In this document: positions 1 through 5,626 of the stretch, in pieces | How the letters are laid out: each line of letters starts with the position of its first letter | Position numbering within the stretch: position 1 is the first letter of the stretch | NCBI GenBank assembly: GCA_039920305.1 | Contig: JBDSEA010000250.1 | Coordinates: 1-5,626 of the forward strand | Length of the DNA stretch: 5,626 nt | Direction: 5' to 3' | DNA from: DASRAJ01 sp039920305 | GTDB lineage: Bacteria; Bacteroidota; Bacteroidia; Chitinophagales; UBA10324 | The notes under the pieces: generated by a model | Told to the model about the DNA's origin: nothing | The model's input: only the letters and a program-made list of their open reading frames with translations | The model's database searches: none | Translations under genes and position numbers: made by a program

Positions 1-1
1 A

Positions 2-2461
2 TTCCGGCTCGAACCGGGAGCCAAAAATGATATTGTAATCGGTGTTGTTTGGGTACGTCCTCCTATTGGAACTTATCCGTGTCCGAGCTATAAATTATTG
101 AAACAGGCCGACTTGAAAGCACAGGCACTATTTGATAATTGTTTTCAGCTAAAAGATGGTCCGCCGGCACCCGATCTGTCAATCATTGAACTTGATAAAG
201 AACTGATTATTTCACTTGAGAATACTAAAGATGTCGAATCCTTTACTGTAGCAGATCCTCAGATTAAAGCTCTTGGAAGCCCTGACTCGCTTTATAAGTT
301 TGAAGGCTATCAAATCTATCAGCTCGAAAACCCTGATGTGAGCGCCCAGGATTATGACAATCCTGATAAAGCCCGCCTCGTACTGCAAAGCGATATCAAA
401 AACGATATCAGTAAAATTGTGAATTATGTATATGATGTAACGCTTGATGTGGGCAATCCTAATCTTCAGCCCAATGTTCCGGTTTTAATGGTGGATGGAA
501 GAAATTCGGGAATTGTTCATACCATTGATATTAAAAATGATGCTTTCGCTTCAGGAGACCAGCGACTCGTAAACCATAAAACTTATTATTATAGTGCAAT
601 TTCATATTCGTTTAATTATTATGAGCTTGCTGATACCGTATTAGACGATAATGGCAGTATCATAAATATCACAACCCAGGTTCAAATGTTGCCCTATCTC
701 GCGGGCCGGAAGAATATTACAATTTATACTGCTATTCCCCACATCCCCGCTCCGGAGTTTGGTGGATTAGACATCAATGCATCCTATGGCAATGGACCTG
801 AGATTACACGGCAGGAAGGAACGGGTAATGGCAAGCTTGCAACCGACCTGACTGACCTGTCGGTTTCTGATATATTAGCCAGTCCGACCGCCCAGATTTA
901 TCATCAAACCTATCAGGCAGGAAAGGGTCCGGTTAGTATTACCGTTTACAATCCGAAAGTTGTCCCTTCAGCAGATTTTGAATTTGCGATTGTTGACAGT
1001 CTTCTTGGAGCAGGTCAGGTGCTTAATGCAATGACCACCTACTGGTACCTTAAAAATATAAACACAGGGGAAATAATTTATTCTGACTTCAATCTTGCAG
1101 CACCTAATCAACAGATAATTCCTGACTGGGGATTACAAATTTATCTGGAGCAGGTTCGCAATCCGGGGGGCTCAGTTGAAGAGCAAACGGCGAATAATAA
1201 TGGTTTCATTGAATCAACCCTGGTTTTCAGCGATCCGCAAAAACCGTGGCTGACCGGATTACAGGATCAGGACGGGGAAACAATTTTTAGCTGGATAAGA
1301 GCGGGCATCTTTAAGCAACCGGGATCATTATACCCTGATTATGTAGGCGTTGATGATAACCAGGTTTACGAAAATGTAATTGATAGAACCTGGTCGCCCT
1401 ACCGCCTCGCAACTGATGAAAAAACAATTGGCCCTGCATGGGCAGATGCACCTTCTCACATTTCACTTAACCCTCTTGATAGCCTGATGAATATTGATGT
1501 TGTTTTTACATCGGACAAAACCAAATGGTCGCAGTGTATCGTTGTGGAAGAGCAAAACGAAACAGCGCTGAGTGAGGGAGGAGTTGCAAAACTAAGTGCC
1601 AGGGCAGCGAATTCACGTGATGTAAATAACAATGAGATCACTACCGAGCAAGGCCGTTCATATTTCCCCGGTTATGCAATTAATCCGGTAACAGGCGAAA
1701 GGTTAAACATATTTTTCGGGGAAGATTCCTGGCTGGCAGGTCAAAATGGAAATGACATGTGGTGGAATCCTACAGCTGATATATTCGACCCCACGTTTAA
1801 TACACTCTGGATAGGTGGTAAGCATTACATCTACGTGGCAAGTACAAGGTATGATGGATGTGCTGCCTTTCTTGCCGACTTGCATGATGGTTCTTCAACT
1901 GCTAAAAGAGAGGTTTATAAATCGGTAAGATGGTGCAACATTCCCTTGTTAGCACCTGGTTTTTCATTCAATTCCATTGAAGAAGGTTTTATTCCCAATC
2001 AGGTTGATATCAGGATCAGGGTTACCAAGCCATATGCCGTTTACCATACAGATGCAGAGGCTAATGCCGGAATGCCGCGGTATACCTTTAGTACTGCTTC
2101 CCTTGCTGCAGTTCCCCAGAACACACCTACTGCAATTGCAGCATTAGATACTATCAATGTTGTCCCAAATCCCTATTATGCATATTCAGCTTATGAACAA
2201 AGTCAGCTGGATAACCGGATCAAGATCACTAACCTTCCGCAGAAATGTACCATTACAATATATTCACTGGACGGGAGGCTTGTTCGCAAGATTTCGCGAG
2301 ATGATGCCTCCGTTACATCAGTGGACTGGGATCTGAAAAATGATGCTGGTGTTCCCATCGCAAGCGGCTTGTATATCATTCACATTGATGCTCCGGGTCT
2401 CGGTGAAAAAACACTAAAGTGGTTTGGAGTACTCAGGCCTTCTGATTTAAATAATTACTAA
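2..2461 (+). CDS. Large secreted protein with T9SS type A-like C-terminal domain (5' end outside window)
   Basis: The frame is open from nt 2 to the TAA at 2459-2461, giving 819 visible residues. A TTG at 98-100 could be mistaken for a start, but the 32 codons before it read as ordinary protein of the same family style (GVVWVRPPIG), so the true start is upstream. Several blocks match, from memory, a family of very large Bacteroidota secreted proteins encoded beside PorV-like genes: FEGYQIYQL (residues 100-108) and LVNHKTYYY (189-197), which look like a fibronectin type III-like fold; FPGYAINPVTGERLNI through DMWWNPTAD (about 554-593); and GGKHYIYV (605-612). Residues 718-819 form a FlgD-like/T9SS type A-like beta domain, with VVPNPYY, then TITIYSLDGRLVR, then SGLYIIHI. 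The chain is rich in Asp, Asn and aromatics, as expected for an exported protein. It is probably cell-surface or secreted through T9SS. No catalytic motif was recognised and its biochemical role is unknown. The next gene begins 18 bp downstream. Confidence 0.88.
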   Translation, partial: FRLEPGAKNDIVIGVVWVRPPIGTYPCPSYKLLKQADLKAQALFDNCFQLKDGPPAPDLSIIELDKELIISLENTKDVESFTVADPQIKALGSPDSLYKFEGYQIYQLENPDVSAQDYDNPDKARLVLQSDIKNDISKIVNYVYDVTLDVGNPNLQPNVPVLMVDGRNSGIVHTIDIKNDAFASGDQRLVNHKTYYYSAISYSFNYYELADTVLDDNGSIINITTQVQMLPYLAGRKNITIYTAIPHIPAPEFGGLDINASYGNGPEITRQEGTGNGKLATDLTDLSVSDILASPTAQIYHQTYQAGKGPVSITVYNPKVVPSADFEFAIVDSLLGAGQVLNAMTTYWYLKNINTGEIIYSDFNLAAPNQQIIPDWGLQIYLEQVRNPGGSVEEQTANNNGFIESTLVFSDPQKPWLTGLQDQDGETIFSWIRAGIFKQPGSLYPDYVGVDDNQVYENVIDRTWSPYRLATDEKTIGPAWADAPSHISLNPLDSLMNIDVVFTSDKTKWSQCIVVEEQNETALSEGGVAKLSARAANSRDVNNNEITTEQGRSYFPGYAINPVTGERLNIFFGEDSWLAGQNGNDMWWNPTADIFDPTFNTLWIGGKHYIYVASTRYDGCAAFLADLHDGSSTAKREVYKSVRWCNIPLLAPGFSFNSIEEGFIPNQVDIRIRVTKPYAVYHTDAEANAGMPRYTFSTASLAAVPQNTPTAIAALDTINVVPNPYYAYSAYEQSQLDNRIKITNLPQKCTITIYSLDGRLVRKISRDDASVTSVDWDLKNDAGVPIASGLYIIHIDAPGLGEKTLKWFGVLRPSDLNNY

Positions 2462-2479
2462 CCTCTATAAAATAATAAC

Positions 2480-3541
2480 ATGATCAAAGTTCTAAAACTT
2501 TTCATTTCATTCCTGATTCTTTCGACCATGGTTTATGGTGGAAACAGGGACAGGCAGGGTGAGGCAGGTGCTTCAGAGTTATTAATAAACCCATGGGCTC
2601 AAAGCAGCGGCTGGGATGGTATCAATACGGCATTTGTAAAAGGTGTTGAATCACTAAACCTCAATGTTGCCGGATTGGCTTTTACTGAAAAAACCGAACT
2701 GGTTTTTTCCCATACAGAGTGGCTGTCCGGAAGCGGGATCAGCCTTAATACTTTCGGCTTTAGCCAGAGAATAGGCAGTAAGGGTGGCGTTATCGGCGCG
2801 GATGTTTCGTCAATAAATTTTGGGGATATACCGATCACTACAACCAGCTTGCCGGAGGGTGGTCTTGGAAATTACAGTCCGCAGTATATTAATATGGCTA
2901 TTGCCTATTCCAAAGTATTTTCCAATAGTATTTACGGTGGTATTGTGGTAAGAGGAATTTCTGAATCCATCGCTGATGTGAGTGCGTTCGGAATGGGAGT
3001 AGATGCAGGCATTCAATATGTTACCGGCCCAAAATCTGATCCCACAAGAATTCATTTTGGAATTGCACTTCGTAACATCGGGTCCAGGATGCACTATGGT
3101 GGTGACGGGTTATCTTTCAGCGGACAATCACAGGAAGGTGATTATACAATGACTCTGGAACAACGCTCGCAGGGTTTCGAGCTTCCCTCGTTACTCAATA
3201 TCGGGGGCTCTTACAATTTTAATATCGGAGGAACTGCCCAGCTGATTCACCGCCTTACTGTGGCCGCCAACTTTTGCTCTCATTCATTTTCTCAGGATCA
3301 GATCGGAGCTGGCCTGGAATATTCCTACAAGGACATTGTGATGCTGCGTGCAGGTTATAATTTTGAAGCTAACCTGCTTGATAATGACACACGTGTTACT
3401 GCGCTTACAGGCTATTCCAGTGGTATTACTTTTCAGCTTCCAATTAAGAAAAATGGTCCTCGCCTGGGATTGGATTATAGCTATAGAACAAGTTTCCCAT
3501 TTAAAGGAACACAGTCCGCAGGATTGAGAATTACGTTGTAG
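2480..3541 (+). CDS. PorV/PorQ-family outer-membrane beta-barrel protein
   Basis: This 353-residue protein starts with a clear signal peptide: Lys3 and Lys6, a hydrophobic core FISFLILSTMV, and probable cleavage near residues 20-21 (VYG-G). The mature N-terminus carries the family signature: GEAGASELLINPWA (residues 27-40), then LNLNVAGLAF (59-68), corresponding to the 'NPAGLA' block of PorV/PorQ/UPF0164 proteins. Alternating hydrophobic strands follow, for example GIQYVTGP and GAGLEYSYK, ending in a strand-like GLRITL, as in FadL/PorV-type barrels. In T9SS, PorV binds the C-terminal signal of cargo after outer-membrane translocation and carries it to the attachment complex. This protein is more likely a paralogue devoted to the adjacent large secreted protein than the core PorV, because no other T9SS gene is present; that is inference. 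ATG 2480 is chosen because it gives the signal peptide; the leader is A/T-rich with no Shine-Dalgarno sequence. The gene ends in TAG just before a strong terminator. Confidence 0.9.
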   Translation: MIKVLKLFISFLILSTMVYGGNRDRQGEAGASELLINPWAQSSGWDGINTAFVKGVESLNLNVAGLAFTEKTELVFSHTEWLSGSGISLNTFGFSQRIGSKGGVIGADVSSINFGDIPITTTSLPEGGLGNYSPQYINMAIAYSKVFSNSIYGGIVVRGISESIADVSAFGMGVDAGIQYVTGPKSDPTRIHFGIALRNIGSRMHYGGDGLSFSGQSQEGDYTMTLEQRSQGFELPSLLNIGGSYNFNIGGTAQLIHRLTVAANFCSHSFSQDQIGAGLEYSYKDIVMLRAGYNFEANLLDNDTRVTALTGYSSGITFQLPIKKNGPRLGLDYSYRTSFPFKGTQSAGLRITL

Positions 3542-3552
3542 CTTTACGTTTC
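3524..3552 (+). promoter_or_regulatory. Weak candidate promoter for greA, upstream of the terminator
   Basis: TTG at 3524-3526 and TACGTTTC at 3545-3552 loosely resemble the Bacteroidota -33 (TTTG) and -7 (TAnnTTTG) elements, with an 18-nt spacer. The -7 element differs from consensus only at its last base, but the -33 element is poor. If real, transcripts would start inside the spacer and carry the terminator hairpin in the greA leader. Such short degenerate matches arise easily by chance. Confidence 0.18.
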
Positions 3553-3563
3553 TGATAATACTG

Positions 3564-3599
3564 AAGAAACGCTTCTCACAGGAGCGTTTCTTTTTTTCT
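3564..3599 (+). terminator. Rho-independent terminator after the PorV-like gene
   Basis: The left arm 3564-3576 (AAGAAACGCTTCT) pairs with the right arm 3580-3592 (AGGAGCGTTTCTT) in 13 base pairs with one G-U wobble (3574-3582), closing a 3-nt CAC loop. Seven T's follow from 3591, then CTT. It lies 22 bp after the stop of the PorV-like gene and about 23 bp before the greA ATG. The A-tract on the opposite side is short, so it should act mainly on + strand transcription. It marks the end of the secreted protein/PorV-like unit. Confidence 0.9.
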
Positions 3600-3622
3600 T
3601 TCACTCAAACTAAGAATTTCAA

Positions 3623-4096
3623 ATGTCAGAATTAACATACCTCACTGCAGAAGGCCTGGATAAAATTAAAAAGGATCTTCATGATCTTCGTACCAGGGGC
3701 AGATCAGAAATTGCAAAAGCCATACAGGAAGCGCGTGAGAAGGGTGATCTTGCTGAAAACGCTGAATACCACGCAGCCAAAGAAGCCCAGGGTATGCTGG
3801 AAATGAAGCTTGCACAGCTTGAAGACACCCTTTCTAATGCGCGGCTGGTTGATATGAGCCGCCTCAATACATCAAAAGTGATGTTGCTTTCGAAAGTGAA
3901 GCTAAAGAATGTTCAAACCAAGCAGATTGTAAACTTCATGCTTGTATCTGAATCAGAGGCTGATCTTAAGGCAGGGAAGATTTCTATTTCATCTCCCATC
4001 GGAAAAGGATTGCTTGGAAAAGTAAAAGGTGATGTTACTGAGATTGTGATTCCTGCAGGGGTAATGAAGCTTGAAGTACTGGATATTTCCTTGTAA
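3623..4096 (+). CDS. greA: Transcription elongation factor GreA
   Basis: This 157-residue protein has the usual GreA length and both domains. Residues 1 to about 76 form the antiparallel coiled coil that enters the RNA polymerase secondary channel. Its tip motif EAREKGDLAENAEYHAAKE (36-54) includes Asp42 and Glu45, equivalent to E. coli Asp41 and Glu44, which help coordinate the catalytic magnesium during cleavage of backtracked RNA. Residues from about 80 to the end form the FKBP-like C-terminal domain that docks on polymerase, with the characteristic SSPIGKGLLGK (123-133). The protein rescues stalled or backtracked RNA polymerase in the cytoplasm. ATG 3623 gives the conserved N-terminus (LTAEGLDKIKKDL); the upstream sequence lacks a Shine-Dalgarno motif, as is common in this phylum. 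A terminator lies about 23 bp upstream, so greA either has a promoter overlapping that spacer or depends on read-through. A HIT-family gene follows after 58 bp. Tip motif and length fit GreA rather than GreB or a Gfh-type inhibitor. Confidence 0.97.
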   Translation: MSELTYLTAEGLDKIKKDLHDLRTRGRSEIAKAIQEAREKGDLAENAEYHAAKEAQGMLEMKLAQLEDTLSNARLVDMSRLNTSKVMLLSKVKLKNVQTKQIVNFMLVSESEADLKAGKISISSPIGKGLLGKVKGDVTEIVIPAGVMKLEVLDISL

Positions 4097-4154
4097 TAAT
4101 TTCTTATAGCATAAATGAAAATAATCACACAGATTGCATAAAAATATTTATTGA

Positions 4155-4544
4155 ATGACTCTTTTTTCCCGGATAATTAATCGTGAAATACCTGCGCATA
4201 TTGTTGCTGAGGATGAGTATTGCATCGCTTTTCTTGATATTCTTCCCCTTGCAAAAGGACATACGCTCGTAGTTCCTAAAAAAGAAGTGGATTACATCTT
4301 TGACGCGGATGATGCGCTTTTGGAAAAGATGATGGTGTTTTCAAAAAAAGTGGCAAAAGCAATTCAGGATGTAATTCCATGCAAGCGTATTGGGATGGCA
4401 GTGATTGGCCTGGAAGTTCCCCATGCCCACATTCATCTCATTCCTCTGCAAAGCATTACTGACATCAATTTTAGTCGTCCCAAATTGAACCTGACGGATG
4501 AGGAGATGGAAAGAATCTCCAATGATATTCGGTCACAAATTTAG
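4155..4544 (+). CDS. HIT-family (histidine triad, HINT-like) protein
   Basis: This 129-residue protein carries the histidine triad HAHIHLIPL (residues 90-98), with His90, His92 and His94; His92 is the expected nucleophile that forms the nucleotidyl-enzyme intermediate. Other family blocks are FSRIINREIPA (4-14), FLDILPLAKGHTLVVPK (26-42) and VIGLEVPHAH (83-92). The family binds nucleotides and hydrolyses phosphoramidates or dinucleotide polyphosphates; the sequence does not reveal the physiological substrate. The Cys found near the N-terminus of zinc-binding HIT proteins (IFCKI) is replaced by Ser5, as in many HINT-type members, so no structural zinc site is expected. No signal peptide is seen, so it is cytoplasmic. 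ATG 4155 gives the usual short N-terminus. It lies 58 bp behind greA with no terminator between, so the two are probably one transcript; a greA-HIT pairing is familiar to me from Bacteroidota genomes, though not checked here. Confidence 0.94.
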   Translation: MTLFSRIINREIPAHIVAEDEYCIAFLDILPLAKGHTLVVPKKEVDYIFDADDALLEKMMVFSKKVAKAIQDVIPCKRIGMAVIGLEVPHAHIHLIPLQSITDINFSRPKLNLTDEEMERISNDIRSQI

Positions 4545-4750
4545 TCGGAGGAAAAAAGAACAATGTGATCCTTCGAAAAGTGTAATTGAAAAATTTGCTT
4601 ATACCTGTGGTAATTTTTAAAAGCTAATAAAAATTAGGATCAGAAATTGAATTCCCTGATTATCAACATTCGAATAGTTTCATTCAAAGAGCTGTTTATT
4701 CTTCACGAAAAATTACGTTGCTTTGCTCAGTGTCAACCAATAATTTAAAA
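4545..4750 (+). other. AT-rich intergenic spacer without a gene
   Basis: This 206-bp spacer separates the HIT gene from the last secreted-protein gene. No reading frame of useful length lies in it on either strand, and no tRNA-like or other RNA fold was recognised. It holds a weak all-AT inverted repeat (TAATTTTTA 4611-4619 and TAAAAATTA 4628-4636) and a GGAGG at 4547-4551 followed by ATG-TGA at 4563-4568, neither of which I consider functional. No clear terminator for the HIT gene is visible. Confidence 0.7.
4695..4725 (+). promoter_or_regulatory. Candidate Bacteroidota-type promoter for the last gene
   Basis: TTTA at 4695-4698 and TTGCTTTG at 4718-4725 resemble the Bacteroidota -33 (TTTG) and -7 (TAnnTTTG) elements, separated by 19 nt, each with one mismatch. 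Transcription would begin near 4732 and leave a leader of about 20 nt before ATG 4751. The location, in a spacer in front of a gene with a different role from its upstream neighbours, is sensible, but the motif is short and the match is imperfect. Confidence 0.3.
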
Positions 4751-5626
4751 ATGCAATTCTCGTCAGGCAAAAACATCGTAAGGAAATTTTGTGCACTTTT
4801 TATTCTGCTTTTTTCCTGGGGTATTCTTAAAGCATTACCTATCAGCGGCGTAATTAATAGTTATGCATCAGTTTCAGCCATTGCCGGAACCAATCTCACA
4901 GTTTCCAGCACTGCAGGTTTTGTGGTGGGCGATAAGATTATGATCATTCAAATGAAGGGTGCAGGAATTACAACCAGTAATACTGTAAACTACGGTGATA
5001 TTACCAATTACAATGATTGCGGAAATTTCGAATTCGCTTATATCTCTGCCATCGCAGGCACCACCATTACGCTGGTATCTGCCCTTACTAAAACATACAC
5101 GGTTCCAAGTGGTGAAGTGCAGATTGTAACTGTTCCTTTTTATTGTGATGTGGATATAACAGATACGCTTAAAGCCCAGACATGGGATGGTATCACAGGT
5201 GGCATTCTGATTTTTGAATCCGGTGGGACTGTTACCATGAATGCTGATATTTATGTAAGTGGCTCAGGTTTCCGCGGTCAGGTGCCGTGCAGCAATGGGT
5301 TACGGGTATGCGGTAGTACAAACTACTACATCAATCCTGTTAATTGTACTTCGGGAATGAAAGGAGAGGGGATTGCAGAGTACGTAAATGCTCCGCAAAG
5401 TGGAGGCAGGGCAAAGCTGGCAAATGGTGGCGGCGGTAGCAACCGTGCTAACAGTGGAGGAGGAGGAGGGGGCAATTATGGCGCGGGTGGAGTGGGTGGA
5501 TTTGAAGATAATTTCTGTGGCATCAATACGATCCAGGGTCTGGGAGGTGTTGCACTCGATTATACTCTTGGTAAAATTTTTATGGGTGGTGCTGGAGGTA
5601 ATGGACAGGGAAATGATAATGGCGCC
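4751..5626 (+). CDS. Secreted glycine-rich surface protein, N-terminal part (3' end outside window)
   Basis: An uninterrupted frame runs from ATG 4751 to the last base, 292 codons with no stop. Residues 1-28 form a signal peptide: Lys7, Arg11 and Lys12, then hydrophobic CALFILLFSWGIL, with probable cleavage after LKA. Residues about 33-175 are a beta-rich module (INSYASVSAIAGTNLTVSS, then GFVVGDKIMIIQMKG, then YVSGSGFRG). Residues from about 217 are glycine-rich, including GGGGS (226-230), a six-Gly run (236-241), NYGAGGVGG (242-250) and IFMGGAGGNGQ (276-286). From memory, this order of a beta module, an SGxGFRG motif and Gly-rich loops with IFMGG occurs in large Bacteroidota surface proteins that end in a T9SS sorting or gliding-associated C-terminal domain; here that end is not visible. 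Six Cys follow the signal peptide (90, 132, 180, 187, 199, 256), compatible with disulfides outside the cytoplasm. Start choice rests on the signal peptide. The specific function is unknown; adhesion or matrix roles are only guesses. Confidence 0.85.
   Translation, partial: MQFSSGKNIVRKFCALFILLFSWGILKALPISGVINSYASVSAIAGTNLTVSSTAGFVVGDKIMIIQMKGAGITTSNTVNYGDITNYNDCGNFEFAYISAIAGTTITLVSALTKTYTVPSGEVQIVTVPFYCDVDITDTLKAQTWDGITGGILIFESGGTVTMNADIYVSGSGFRGQVPCSNGLRVCGSTNYYINPVNCTSGMKGEGIAEYVNAPQSGGRAKLANGGGGSNRANSGGGGGGNYGAGGVGGFEDNFCGINTIQGLGGVALDYTLGKIFMGGAGGNGQGNDNGA

Noticed and set aside
1456..4128. Several minus-strand open frames of 60-106 codons within or across the + strand genes
   Set aside because: They lie opposite well-supported genes, have no recognisable domains or plausible leaders, and their composition is what the antisense of these coding regions would give.
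4155..4175. Missing N-terminal zinc-binding Cys in the HIT protein as an anomaly
   Set aside because: Many HINT-type HIT proteins lack this Cys; with the histidine triad intact, this is ordinary variation.
4547..4568. GGAGG followed by ATG-TGA, a possible start-stop leader
   Set aside because: The frame is a single codon, nothing downstream is coupled to it, and strong Shine-Dalgarno use is not typical of this phylum; most likely chance.
4611..4636. Inverted repeat TAATTTTTA / TAAAAATTA as a terminator after the HIT gene
   Set aside because: The stem is made only of A-T pairs with an 8-nt loop and no following T-tract on the + strand; such repeats are expected in AT-rich spacers.
3529..4720. 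Ten-base repeat AATTACGTTG at 3529-3538 and 4711-4720, as a possible shared operator
   Set aside because: Several 10-base matches are expected by chance in a window this size, and the first copy lies in the coding end of the PorV-like gene.
1..5626. Mobile element, CRISPR array, defence system or RNA gene
   Set aside because: No transposase or integrase motif, terminal inverted repeats, regularly spaced repeats, nuclease or toxin motif, or tRNA-like fold was found by reading both strands.

Overview
The window looks like chromosomal DNA from a member of the Bacteroidota, probably an environmental, Chitinophagales- or Saprospiria-like lineage. The evidence is a large secreted protein with a type IX secretion (T9SS)-like C-terminal domain, a PorV/PorQ-family outer-membrane protein directly behind it, a second secreted glycine-rich protein of a kind I know only from this phylum, moderately AT-rich DNA, and starts with A/T-rich leaders rather than Shine-Dalgarno sequences. 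All recognisable genes are on the + strand. There is no sign of an RNA gene, insertion sequence, phage gene, CRISPR array or tRNA.

Layout. (1) 2-2461: the 3' part of a very large secreted protein; its reading frame is already open at the window's first bases, so the true start lies upstream. (2) 2480-3541: a PorV/PorQ-like barrel protein, 18 bp downstream and almost certainly in the same operon. A strong intrinsic terminator (3564-3599) closes this unit. (3) 3623-4096: greA, the transcript-cleavage factor. (4) 4155-4544: a HIT-family nucleotide-binding protein, 58 bp behind greA and probably co-transcribed. (5) 4545-4750: a 206-bp AT-rich spacer with no gene and one weak promoter candidate. 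(6) 4751-5626: the 5' part of a secreted glycine-rich protein that runs off the end of the window.

How the parts work together. Genes 1 and 2 form a surface-protein module: a large exported protein with a C-terminal domain of the kind T9SS recognises, next to a paralogue of the T9SS shuttle protein PorV. greA and the HIT gene are housekeeping genes that separate this module from a second surface-protein gene. The last gene has an N-terminal signal peptide and a cysteine- and glycine-rich mature region. It is probably a T9SS-exported cell-surface protein, but its C-terminus, where a sorting domain would lie, is outside the window.

I found no convincing new defence system, mobile element or regulatory RNA. 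The most interesting material is the paired secreted protein and PorV paralogue, whose role is not established, and the truncated glycine-rich surface protein.
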